Origin: Glandiceps talaboti | Lineage: Eukaryota > Hemichordata > Enteropneusta > Spengelidae | Assembly: GCF_964340395.1 (NCBI RefSeq) | Contig: NC_135552.1 | Coordinates: forward strand, 6,257,994-6,321,993 | Length of the DNA: 64,000 bases | Direction: 5' to 3' | Shown: positions 46,923 to 59,220 of the stretch, in pieces | Layout of the letters: the number at the start of each line of letters is the position of its first letter | How positions within the stretch are numbered: the stretch's first letter is position 1 | The notes under the pieces: model-generated | What the model was told of the DNA's origin: nothing | What the model saw: only the letters and a program-made list of their open reading frames with translations | Databases searched by the model: none | Program-made: the position numbers and the translations under genes

Positions 46923-48127
46923 TAAGAGTGGCTCAGTATCAACTGCTTGACCGTCTTGCAAATATTCTCTGAGATCCGGGGATGGTACTATCATACACTG
47001 CACAGGGTAAAGATATTCCAAAGGGACTTTGATAGCATCTTGACTATGAAAGGTAGTGGGAAAGCTTGAGAAGGGAATATGTACACCTCTCGATTCACAG
47101 ACACTTTCAGACAATAATTTCCAAGCTTTACAATACAGCACCAACATGTAAAAAGTAAATACACATGGTAGAAAATTATTTGAAAACAAAAATTTGATAG
47201 CATCTTAACGTACACTAAGAGGTAGGGGAATATCTGGATACTGGGATATGTCCACCGCTTATGGAGGGGGGGGGGGGGTTCTAGGAGGTGACCCCTAGAA
47301 GCTTTGGAAGTGTTTTACTCTTAAAGCCAAGTTTGGTGAATCTTATTGTTGGTTTAATGCATGAGTGACCTCTTAGCCGAGGCATTCCTAGGGGTTTTCC
47401 CCCTGGCAGATCTGGAGTTTTTCTGTTTGAATTTCCCATGTCACATAAAAGTTGGCCCGTAACATTGGTATAGGGGCATTAATATTGCATGTATAGTAAA
47501 GTCACTGGTATGTTAGAGAATAAAAACTTGAATCTGATACATGTAGTGTCCGACATAGAAAGTATATTCATCGCTTCTGACACGGTCATGCTGAAGAGAC
47601 TAAAACAATTTAGATTATAAGTTCTTCTATAAACTATCTATGGAGATTACCGTTACGAAATCTTCAAGTTCACTGCCCCAAAGTGCAAAACAAGCGAAGC
47701 TCTTATTGTGAAACAGCCAAACATTTACATGACATGTTCTCTAACTAGTGCGGTAGCTAGGTAATACATGTATATGTATAATTCTATGTATCGTTATGTT
47801 TGAACCCTTACATGAAGTAATATTTTAAGAATTACGAAAGGAACAGACAAGAAAAAATACATAGATGTACCACAGACCAAAAGACTGGTCCCTGACATGT
47901 GTTTGAAAATGTTTGTCATAATTTGACAAGTGCCCTGGCTGGAGAGATACTATCAGGTTGAACAGTACACTCGAACTTGTGCATCATATCCCTGCCAAGA
48001 ATTTGTTTTCCTAGCAGCAATGGTCTGTCTTCCACTTATATCCGGATTTTCTTTTTCAAGCAACTCCATTTGGCATCTTTTTCCCCCCCCCCCCCTCTCC
48101 CCAGGATATCAAATAGTCCAGTCCTAA
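46923..48127. other. 1.2-kb segment specific to unit B
   Basis: Absent from unit A, where GCAGCAGTAGTAGTAA joins directly to TGTATTACTCTGATTT. It has a poly-G run (47266) and CCTAGGGGTTTTCCCCCTGG, a motif type common in invertebrate repeats. A minus-strand open frame at 46908-47189 contains PLEYLYPVQCMIVPSPDLREYL-like text of protein-like composition that I cannot assign. Most likely a mobile-element insertion. Confidence 0.55.
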
Positions 48128-48291
48128 GTGCATTACTCTGATTTCTTGGACCATTCTATTTTCAGTGAAGTTATTGCATACCGCTTAAATCTGTCCAACT
48201 CTAGAATATTCATCGTAAATACAAATTATACCTAATGTAGATTTTGATAAAAATACTAACAAAAACATCACATTTTCCTCAAGGGGCAATA

Positions 48292-51200
48292 ATGAAGACG
48301 AACCGGCGTTTTTGCATGGTGTTTTGCACATCAGTTATATTGGTATTGATAACCTATAATCTAGGTAAGCAGTCAATCTGATTAAAATCTGATGTAGTGA
48401 AAGCGACTAGATGTTTTTATTTACCTTTATTTCAATCGTTTTGTGTCGTTTGCTTTGATCACCCAGAACAAAACAGCAACACAAAACGATGGAAATAAAG
48501 GTAAATAAAAGACATCTAGCCGCTTTCACCACATCAGATTTTAATCAGATCGAAGTTAAAGACGTTGGTCCGCTTATGTAACACTTGCTACAGCTTATGT
48601 AACCACTCGGTGAGTGTATTCTAGAAGCGGACCAGAACTTTCTGGCTGACGGTAAGGAAGTGATTTGTAAATAAAATAGGTAAACAAGTAAATACTATGT
48701 TACAGCTAGTTTTTTCATTCACCCGTCGCTACCTCATATATTGAAACATCGCCTTACATAAAAAATGTGATTACTTGTATTACCTGTGATTAAAGCTTGT
48801 GTTTCGGTTTGTTTGCAAATCACTTTCTCTACGTACAAGAGCAAACTCTTCTCAAGGCTTGTTTTCACTTTTACTTTTGGAATACTGTATTTGTATGAAG
48901 TTGTTGAATCCCTATTTAGTTTGACCGGTTAATTCCAGAGTTTTAGACTTAATAACACAAAAATGACCATGCAAGGAAAGTTATTTTCTGTTACCATGTA
49001 TTTCAACTTTTTATCGAGATACTAACAGGTAGAGTGATATGGCACTATTGCATCATGTTTGAATTTGCTAGAAACCAATAATTAAGTTCAAATATGTTAA
49101 TTGTTAAACATTTCATTAATTTGAAATTCTCGTAAAAATGAAGAAAGCAAATCAAATTTCAAACATTTACCAGCCATAATATGTGCAATTTTACAAATTG
49201 TCTATAAAGTCGGCTAACGTATTAATAAGAAGCTGCAGTTTTGCAGAAATCGAGACAAACTCTTTATTTTTACCCAGACTTATAATTACTGTGCATATTC
49301 AACCTTCTGAGGCAATTGTTACCAATTCATCATTACCCAATTATCCCAAAATCGTATCAATGGTGTTTTTGTTATGTTATGGACTTTGGCTATGATGTTT
49401 GATATAGGTACTGTCAGTGTAAACAGCATTATAACTTGTTTTATTAAACAAAAATAAACAAATGTAGACAACTACCACAACTACGTACTGTGCAATGGTC
49501 AACCAACAATTTTTTGAATAATGCCAGTATATATTAATTCGATTTTAAAGCTATTTATGTGAGAACAAAATGCAATATACATGTTATTTTTTGTTTATTC
49601 ACATAGATGTATTCAAAAGAAGCACCGACAAATATGTTATGTGTACCAAATCGTCAAAACCATTTCTGAAAGTGGTGGTAAGTTTATTTTAGTTAGTATG
49701 CAGTCAATACGTATAAGCATGGTAGTCAAACATAGTCCATTCAACATGCAAGGAAGTACCTCACTATTGTGTCACATGAGGGCGTCCTTTGTATGTCTGA
49801 GTTAAAACCACACATCTACATCTCGTCGAAGCAATAATCTTGAGTTTTGTACATGGACACAAAACTTGAGAGATGATATGCCACTTTACTAGCAGATTAT
49901 AAACATTGACATGAGGCAGCTCATTTAACAACTTTAACACATTTAACACATGTAACACATTTATTCTGGAATTATAAAATAAAATGAAGCAGAAGTAAAC
50001 TGAATGCCTCCTGTAAGGGCAAAGCTATAACTATACATGATATACCCCTTAATTGGAAAAATAATTACATGAAGCTTGCATTGAAATATGAAATTTGAAG
50101 TTTGCATTCTTACGGAGTTCCGTTTGTTTCGTGTTAACCATAGATTCCATTTGAAACTCTGCAGTTGTATAGAATATTTAGCAATGAATTAAAATCATAA
50201 AAAGGGGGTCACCATATTACCAGAGTTAAAAATCGCCAAAAATGGGTAATATTACCAAAATCTAAATTGTCATAAATGCAGACGTTCTGAAATTCTTGCA
50301 TATTTTACGATATGATTACAGTTTCATTCTTATTTTTCATTCCATTTCGTTTTCCAACACTTAAAGACTTAAATGATATCGTCAAAAATAGTATCATCCG
50401 TTTTGAGTTATCTTGAGGGTCTATGAACCTATAGAGAGTCAGACGAAATCTACTAGAATTAACTATATATTGTTGTAATCCTAGCCGAAGTAAGTTTGTC
50501 TTACCATGAACTGACTGTCGTCAGGCGAAACAACTTCGTATAGTATGGCTGCGTACGTATAACTTGGATATATTAATTCTTCTGATGCTATACATATGAT
50601 TTCAATCATTAGTCCTACGGGGTTTTCAGGTTGACATGCTTACATACCAGTCGGAGTTCTTCCTACGTTGAGGGAGTCATAATGGATTGCTCAGTTAACT
50701 CTATATGACGGTTTCCAGAGGGGCAATGGAAACCGTTCATACAACAATATACTTATCTAAACTCTCTATAATGGTAATTGTAGATTTGTGTCCTAGAGAA
50801 TACATATGGTCACCATATTATTGTTCAGCACATGAAGCAAAATTCCCTTACGTAAAAAGTATTATTTAGGTGCATACAGATGGTACACGCTGTAATTAAA
50901 CTCTAACTTTATCATGGGGACATAGTATAACTCGTCTTCTTCTGTGCTCGTTTGGCAATTTTCTTCCCAATCATATAAAAATAAGTAGAATTTACGTGCC
51001 AAATTATATGGAATTGAAAACCAATAATTTCTTAAATAACTGATTAAAAGTTAAAGCTATGTCAACAAACTTCAAAGGACATGATCGCTTTGTTATGGTT
51101 GATATGTGTACCACATTATATAACTTTGAAACTTGCATTCTTAAGGTATGACCTAATTATCGAAAATCATTAATTATGCAAATTACTCATTAAAGCGAAA

Positions 51201-52330
51201 TGCCATGCCAACAGGCTTTACAGGACATGTATGCTTACTATGGTTTATGTACACATCGAATGTTGTGGAATTTGAAGTGTAAATTCTGTATATACGGCTT
51301 AATTACTGAAAATCATTAATTATGAAAATTACATATTACATTAAACCTTTTTTAAATGTATTCGCTCGTAATGTATGAAACATTTTCTGGGTTGGAGCAC
51401 CGGCTTTAAATATTTATAGCATTGTGACTTTTTTGTAATTGTCGTTTGAATTGACTTCACTTCATTTTATTTTTCCTCACTAATTATCGAGGTACTGGTC
51501 TTGTCTATTATGTTTTGCAGACAAACCCAACAGAAGCACTTTCAGTGGCAGAGTTGCATAGCAGGAGAAAGCGTTTATTAGATGCCATATGTTACAACAA
51601 GTCACGTAGTACAGTATCAAATGTCAATTTGAGAAGAACAGAAATATTTGTAGACCACAAACACAAGTTTATGTTTTGCATAATTGCAAAGGTAGGGGCT
51701 ACAAATTGGAAAAAGGCGTTCCTGAATCTCTCTCGTAGGTCGTTGCACCCAAATAGAAGTATTCATCATTATCGGTTTCTATTTCTGCGTGATATGTCAC
51801 AAACTGACCAAGAATATGCATTAAGAGAGTATTCGAAAGTGATATTTGTTCGCCATCCTTTTGAGAGACTGCTGTCATCCTTTATAGATAAATTTATACA
51901 AAAACCCGAGTTCTCATTTCAGGAACGATATGGTGAACAGATTCGAAATTCACCTTCTAATACAAAATCAAATGAGTCGAGAAAGATAACATTTGATAAG
52001 TTTGTCAATTTTGTACTCCATTATCGAGTTGGCAACATTCACTGGTTACCATACACAGAATTGTGTTTACCTTGCCAAATCAAATATGACTACATCGGAA
52101 CGTTCGATACATTACAATCCGACGTAGAATACATATTTGGAAAGCTGAATATAAGTCTCAACTACCCAAGCAGTGCTGGTCATGCAACAAACAGTTCCAA
52201 ACGAACTTTTGAATTCTACAGACAACTGACTCCGGGACAAATACTTAAACTTTATGACATGTATTCGGATGATTTTAAGATTTTCCAATACAACTTTCCA
52301 TATGACTACTTGTCAAATTCTGCTATATGA
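48292..52330 (+). CDS. Carbohydrate sulfotransferase (HNK-1/CHST8-14 family), copy B, intact
   Basis: Exons 48292-48364, 49607-49677 and 51521-52330 have GT/AG borders and phases 1 and 0, giving 317 aa. Residues 5-24 (RRFCMVFCTSVILVLITYNL) form a cytosolic basic start plus signal-anchor, so this is a type II Golgi membrane protein. The luminal domain has the 5'-PSB motif CIIAKVGATNWKKAF, the 3'-PB motif VIFVRHPFERLLSSFIDKF, NIHWLPYTELCLPCQIKYDYIGTFDTL with its paired Cys, and the family's final LYDMYSDDFKIF and YNFPYDYL. It transfers sulfate from PAPS to a hydroxyl of a glycan (GalNAc, GlcA or chondroitin-type acceptor); the exact acceptor cannot be told. Somewhat shorter than vertebrate relatives because the stem is short. 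Copy A is its decaying tandem paralogue. Confidence 0.9.
48374..48552. mobile_element. Foldback MITE in sulfotransferase-B intron 1
   Basis: Arms from CAATCTGATTAAAATCTGAT to CGTTTTGTGT and the complement ACACAAAACGAT to ATCAGATTTTAATCAGATCG, with a ~33-base loop. It shares its termini with the MITE at 45490-45714 but has a different interior. Unit A keeps only one arm (about 37233-37285), so the insertion predates the duplication and A lost the rest. It starts nine bases after the exon 1 donor site. Confidence 0.8.
50930..51350 (+). repeat. Tandem octamer-core repeat, three ~130-bp units (unit B)
   Basis: Units begin about 50975, 51095 and 51238. They share TATGG(T)TTGATATGTGTACC/TATGGTTTATGTACACA, a GAA(A)CTTGCATTCTTAAGG or equivalent, and GAAAATCATTAATTATG. 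The middle unit has the full TTATGCAAATTACTCATT. Just upstream of exon 3. Confidence 0.75.
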
Positions 52331-53989
52331 TCATGAAGGACAGTATTTCATGCTATGTTACTACAGTCAAATCTTAGTTCTGACTGTATAGTACCAAGTT
52401 TGATATTACTGGTTGTGAGTGGAGGATTCTCCTTCAGAGTGATGCTTTTTATATCTTTTATATTATACACTTTCGGGAAAGTAAAATGTATATACCCAAT
52501 GTTTTGGAATTTGAAAGGTGCATTCTGTAGATACGCCCTAATTACTGAAAATCATTTAAATATGCAAATTACTCATGCACTTACAGGAGGCATTCAGTTT
52601 AAATCTAGTTACACATTCAATCTATCTAAAAGCAAAGTGGCGTTTGTTTCAATTTTCGATTTCATATTGAATTCCATCTGTGATGTTGAAAAGTTTAGCT
52701 TTTACTGGGGAAAATAGCACCAAAGGCGTTGTGCACAACTGATTTTGAAATCCAAGCTGTTATTTTATAAAGAACTTTTATCTTTGAGTATGACCGAGTA
52801 GTTGTGAAGTTTTAATTTTTTTTCCAAAACTCAGAAATAATATGCAAATCAATGGTTGCATACACATCATTCTGATAACATTTCTTCAAATACTAATTAT
52901 TTTGGCAGCGTAGCTGCTTCATGATACGGTAAGTTTCGATGAACAATTATAAATGTCAAATTGCAGGTTGAATACAATTTTGGAAAAAATAGTTGATAAT
53001 CATTTCTGAACAATAATAAAATTTTGTATAAGCATCAATATGGCTCCCGAAAAAAAAGTACATCACAAAACTGTCTGTCATTAATTAACTTCATCGGCGA
53101 GAATTTCACACATTTAAATTTCACCAGTACGTACGAGTACAATGTTAAATAGTGATCAGTTCAAAATACGCAAATAAAGTTCACCTAGATTATCATATCA
53201 GTTTGTCAGCATGAGATTCGCTGTATTGAGTTTAATAATGCATTTCCAAATGAGAACAGTCAAGAAGAGGAATATGGCGCTACAAGGTCATTGACGAAGG
53301 GAAGAAATGAGTTTGCGACGAGCCAACAGATAAAGGTGGTGCGATGGTTGTTTGGAGAGATCTCGACATGTCATTACTGAGTCGGAAAGACAGTACACAC
53401 TGTCGGTTACAAGTGCACCAAGTTTTACCAAGAATTGGATGGTGACACTACGAGCGATGTAAATCACTCGATTTTATGTCTTCAGGTGATTTACCTGATG
53501 AGCCTGTAACCTTATGGTCCGTCGACCACGCACACGAGTGTTCCTTTTATTACCCTAAAATCCACAATGTCAATATATCTGGTAGACCAATCGTCTCAGC
53601 ATGTAGTTGCCCAACAGTGCATACAAATATTCATGTATGTAAATTATATGTAAATGGATTCTATTAGGTTTTTTTTCAACATAAATGTGCATAGTGGATG
53701 GTTATCAAAGAAGGTGCCATCAAAAGATGTTGAGTTATCTTGCCCAACGACATTTCCATAAATGCCAAAATTTCCACGAGCATTCAATTTTTTCTATGGC
53801 CTCTAATAAATGTGAATTTTGTCTTTTTGTCATTGATAGTGAGTTTATTTCCATCACATTTTCAATCTCATTGTTCACCAATGAGACGTCAATTCTGTTC
53901 AGATTTTGAAGGAATGTATGGAAAAGATTGGCGTCGTCAGTAAACAAATTGCGAATACTCTGTCACCATAATTATAGTATTATTCTTGA
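52331..53989. other. 3' flank of copy B, partly unit-B specific
   Basis: Up to about 52830 it matches unit A and includes one octamer-core unit (52490-52600) ending in CTTACAGGAGGCATTCAGTT. A candidate AATAAA lies at 53015-53020. From 52830 on there is no counterpart in A. No gene recognised. Confidence 0.5.
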
Positions 53990-54230
53990 GTGGTTGGTGT
54001 AAGTAAATTTACTTCCTTGAGTTACAACGTAAAGTATGGCTGGAGCTACATCGGGTTAGCAACTGATAAAGATAGCTACATGTGTAGGTGCAAAACCGTG
54101 AAGGACTTTGATTGCTAAGCAGAGAATTTTCAATTCGATTCACTGTTGTACTGGTAGCCAGTGAAACCCTTTGAGAATAGGGGTAAGGACGTCCTTACCC
54201 AACTGTTCCCATTTTACACCTGTGAGACCC
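53990..54230 (-). pseudogene. LINE reverse-transcriptase fragment, minus strand
   Basis: Minus-strand translation gives HWLPVQQ, then IE.KILCLAIKVLHGFAP, the standard RT C-terminal motif (HWLPV..R..FK......LHG.AP) of CR1/Jockey-type LINEs, interrupted by a stop. It lies in the part of unit B that is absent from unit A. Confidence 0.7.
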
Positions 54231-54379
54231 ACTCCTCTCCAGTCCTCACACCACAACTGACAATTAATTCTTACATGGTTGTTTCGCCTTTTTTTTCACA
54301 ATATTCAATAGCTTTTTCCACATATTCTTACACTTAGCTATTCTTCTTGTTGCGCGCAACGATTTTTTTTTTACACTTG

Positions 54380-54650
54380 TTTTCATCAACAGAAAAGAGG
54401 TATATTAATGTGTCAAAAACTATCGGGACCAAAGTGGCGAAAACTCTCAGCTCGATACGAGGTCTCGTCAGAAATCTACGTGAGTCATGTCACTTAGATG
54501 ATAGATATTCTGAAGATTTCAAGTATATTAATATTGTAGTGAGTAAGAAAGAGAGCAACCTCCAGTTTCCGAAACATTGTATGTTCTGTATTAGAAACTA
54601 CACTGACGTTTCGGTCTCACACAAGAGACTTTCTTCAGTGATCTAAAATT
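54380..54650 (+). repeat. Retroelement 3' remnant (Penelope- or LINE-like)
   Basis: An open frame ends CMFCIRNYTDVSVSHKRLSS. The DNA ACTGACGTTTCGGTCTCACA..AAGAGACTTTCTTCAGTG is the kind of 3' region I know from Penelope-like elements (GACGTTTCGGC..CTTCTTCAG). This rests on pattern memory only. Confidence 0.35.
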
Positions 54651-56944
54651 GAAAAAATACTATGGAACAATGATGAAATATATATATATTAATTATATAA
54701 AACTGAAACTAAAATCTAAAACTAAGAAGAGGTATACATAAACTTGGTGAAAGTACAAAATAAAATGGAAGTTAAAATTGAAAAACTATAAAAACTGGGC
54801 GGAAGCACAAAATAAAAATGATGAAATATAACTATGTAAAAAGGGGATAGAAACAATATAAAAACACTGAGTACAGACTTAAAACAAAACACTGTAAAAA
54901 GTGCACGGTTGGAGCAGGTGCGGTAAATAAAAGATTGCATAAAAAGACTCCCTATCTTAAATGAAAAAAACAAACGGAGCTATCCAGGTGTTAAAAAGGC
55001 GGGAAACCCCTAGAATGCAAAGTCCGGAGAAACGGAAGTGATTGATGTAAGTAAACGTAAGCGTCTGAAGCTGGACTGATACTTGTTATGCTTACAAACC
55101 CTATCTACATTAATATGTTTACAGGGGATTACACACACACCTTCATCAAGGACAAAGATATCCCTTTTTGTTTAAAATTTTTTCAGCAGGTTTGTTTTTC
55201 ATTCTGGTCTTGTATCCAAGTTCAAATTGATCTTCTCTCAATTTCTTATAGATCTTCAGGTAACCTTTGGTCATATTCGTCAGATTTTTGCATTAACTTT
55301 CAGTAACCTTGTAAGATTTCGTCTACTCTTTTTGTGTTCCGCAGTTATTTATGCTGTGCTGAAACTGAATTTAGGGTATTTAGGGTATGGTTGAATTCAA
55401 GAGACCTTTAATGTAACGATGTGTACAGTGCAATTATCCTGCCAATTCAAAGGGTGGCTTTACTTAATTCAACGTTTCTCATGACTTGACTATATTTCTA
55501 TGACCCGCCATTGAGATTGACAAATCGGAGGTGGCAGTTTGCAAGTCGCAGATCGCAGTTTTCCGAGTCGCTGTTGCTGTCCTCACTCGTCTGGTCTTCC
55601 GTGTATTTCTTCATCCTGGTGAGTTTATCAATCGACGCCCTACGGTAGGATGAGAGAGAAAAAAGCTAAACATCACTAATCATCGGTATATTTTGTCAGA
55701 TGACAACCCCACCAGTGCGTATCTGAGCGAAAATTGTCGTTTATTGTTGAAATTTGGGAAATTTAATAAAACACATAAATCAATAGTTTCCTTCTGACTT
55801 CCTCTCTGACTTTCTGTGAGCCATTTTTCCTTTTCCATTAAATAGACAATTTCTTCTCTGTATTGGGGTGGTTTTCTCTTTAAATTCGTTATCTGTCATA
55901 TTCATATAACTTCTGGAAAATTCTAATTTACATGAAAATAGTGTTCTACCAACTCCATAACAATCATTATGATTTTCACTATCAGTATGTGTCGCTTGTC
56001 ACACTTCGTGCACTAAACAATTAGGAAGACGTATAGTCACTAGTCATGTCAACAAGTTTAACGTCCAGTGTGTAGTTTCTTTGTTCCTAGTTCCTTTACA
56101 AGAGCTGTGAGGAGGAGAAAGGCTGGAAGCAGTGTCATCATGAATAATCCACTCATAAAGTCAACTGTAGTATATTTGATTTTAGTTAGTAGGGTGTTAT
56201 AATTATTTATCTTGACATAGGCAAAGGACATCCAGTGATAGAAATAAACGAGACTGTAAATGCTATCTCTATAACAAATTGAAGTTGTAACGATTTGTTT
56301 ATATATATATTTTAATGAGGACACAATATTTTTGTCTTACACGAGTGTCATATAATTCTTCTCAAATTCTTGTTATGTTTTTTCTTATTTGCTTACTGCC
56401 GTAAACTTGACTTTAAACATTCAATATCTTTCTAATATCTGCAAAGTCTTGTGTGGATATTGGGCAAAGCATTTCCTGCTTTCAATAAAGTGGGCATGTT
56501 ATGGGTTTTCTTTTGTGTTTCCATATTGCAAATAATCAGCTAAGAAAAATAATAGACAACAAATCCAGTTTACCCTTCCCGTCTGCCGGACTATTGTCGT
56601 AAACAATCATTTTGATATATTTAACATGTCCTATGTCCTAGCTTCACAGATAACATATTCCTCATTTTAGTAAATTCAATATTTTAACTACATCACATGT
56701 CCCACTTTGACTGAAAGGTCAACAGACTCTCTCAAAGATATCGGATTCAGACCACAAGATTCCAAGCGTACTCTAGTACATGAGACGACAGTCTGCATTT
56801 CATATATAACTAGGATTCATAATGATAATTTATCAATGTTTTGAGAATAGTCAGTAGGGCATGGTAACACCTGGTTTGCATTAATTATTTGGCCATACAC
56901 ATGCGTTATGTAAATTTGAACTTTAATGACAATAAAGATAAATA

Positions 56945-57030
56945 ACACTAGAAATTGGCAGCAGGCACTTCACTTCGTGGGAAGTCAATGAACGAGGCTA
57001 GAGGCGAAGTGCTTGCCATGGTTCTAGTGT
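56945..57030. repeat. 86-nt imperfect hairpin, unit B copy
   Basis: Base-for-base identical to 42707-42792, with flanks that are also very similar. Confidence 0.6.
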
Positions 57031-58421
57031 AGACTTGGCTTCAACATAAACTATGTGTAGTTTGAGCTAATTCCCTAAAATTCAAGTAATGATCCCGGTA
57101 CAGAAGTTGGATCGGTACATAAGATGTGAGATGTGAGAGTGATTCGAGTGTAGTTACTTGATCTGTCAGCTGAGTGCGAAGATCACAAAGTAACACTAGC
57201 ATACAATGTTATAGCGTGTAATAAATGAAATAAATTACCAAAGAAATAAAAAATAATAATATTAGTTTCTGTAGCGCATATACCTGCAAAGTATATCCGT
57301 ATATAATCACGCTATTCATGTTCTCGCAGACCGTTTTACATGTGGCTTGAGGTTCAGTTAATAGGTCCCCACCACTGTCTATGGTTGAATGCAGTTTGAA
57401 AGTACACATCTGACTGTCACAAAATTGAGAGAGGTATTATATTCCGACAACTTGACCAATACTTTTATGTTTATCGATTCGGAATCTTAGCACACTTTGG
57501 GTGAGACAACGAAAATGTACATTGCGAGGAAAATAAAAATATTCTTTTGTGATCTGAAGTCGAGTAGGGCACATTTTGATCACAGATGCCTTATAGTTTC
57601 TGAATTTTGACCTTTTTTGTTTTAAGGGGTGACAGTTTTTGTTTGAAATATTTACGTGAATTGTGAACTGTATTGGTGAAGTCTCGGCTTTCGTACATTT
57701 GCTAACAGATATAGAGCATCAGTAATTATCATTAGTTTACGCACATTCGCTTAAGTTTGATTGTAACGCACTTTAACGCCCACGTATCGAAACGGGGCGG
57801 GGGGGGGGGGGGTCTTTATACATCCCAAGCAGGTACTACACAGCACATTAATCTGAAAGACAGGGTTAGTGTTAAAAGCCCATGGTATAAATCATTCTGT
57901 TACGGATGACAGAATACAACTTTTTAATATTCGCTAAGTTTTGATGTTTTGCGAGGTCACCGTGAACTATCAGCTGTCATGAATTAACACTTAGAACAAA
58001 TGTTTGCATTGCGCGAATAGTATTCTTCCAAGATGACAACATTAAGTTATTAAAAGATCAACAGTGTCAAATAATGACTGATTACAGACAGCTGGAAGAA
58101 CAATGACGTGGTCACATTGTTTGGCTAGTTTTCATATTTGTCAATATCATTTGCATTGAATTAAGGCGACGGCTATACTTCCGTTTTAGTCATTTATGGT
58201 GCTGATTACTTTATCACCCAATCATTTGAGTATTGTATATTTTATGTTTATAAGAATTTAATGGAATAATAAAATTATGGATTCAGTCTTTGGGAAGAGA
58301 CGGTCCGAGGTCAGGAGCTTCGATCTGCTCCGTGGCCACTTCCAAATGATCCAGGTTAACCATGAACATTGTGTGTAGTTTGAGCTAATTCCCTAAAAGT
58401 CCAAGTCGATCCCGTGTACAA

Positions 58422-58547
<126 letters not shown>

Positions 58548-58599
58548 ACATTGGAGGAGGGTTACCGTAACAGTAGAGGGTAACCCCCACAATTTGTTA

Positions 58600-59220
58600 C
58601 AATTCATTATTATTCAAATCCAAGTCAGTTTTTGACAATTTTGTCTGGTGACATCCGGATAGAATCAGCCATTACCGTCTCCATCTTGAAAGCGGCGCCC
58701 ACTTTACGTAGTTGTCTCAAAGAGTCCCCACAGTACATTGCTCACAACAAAGATGGCGCTATTTGCGAAGTGGCTTATGCCCATAGCACTACTGAACTTT
58801 TTCAGTTCAGTTGTGCTAAAAATAAAAAAAATATAATTTAAAGCGATAAATATTTTTTTTTAAATACTACAAATAATATTTAAAAAATGGATATATAAAA
58901 TAAAACGTACAACTAAAATAATAAATTTGGAAAATAAAATTCCAATTTAAAATGACTGCTTTTTGTTCTACTCGGCTTGCCATAGCCAACAACCAAATTA
59001 TTTAGTAGAAACATGTTTGAACTATATCCATAGTTGACGTGCTAACTGAACTGATAACAACGTGTCATGTATCTAAACACGGGTTTTACTTCTCTAAACT
59101 TCAAGTCTGGTGCACGTTCTATATGAAACAAATTGAAACAATTGAGCACGTACAGGTACACCAAGTCTATCCGAATTGTTTAACCCAGAAAGACGTCACC
59201 TCCTCAAGATCCCCCCATTA
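58600..59220 (+). mobile_element. Segment X with Helentron-like terminal hairpin, unit B
   Basis: Carries TAGCACTACTGAAC..GTTCAGTTGTGCTA, then AAAAATAAAA at 58783-58820. Here it follows the (GA)n block, while in unit A it precedes it. Confidence 0.5.

Noticed and set aside
52355-52717. 120-codon frame downstream of sulfotransferase B as an extra exon
   Set aside because: It follows the natural family C-terminus and stop, overlaps an octamer-core repeat and is not matched by an open frame in unit A.
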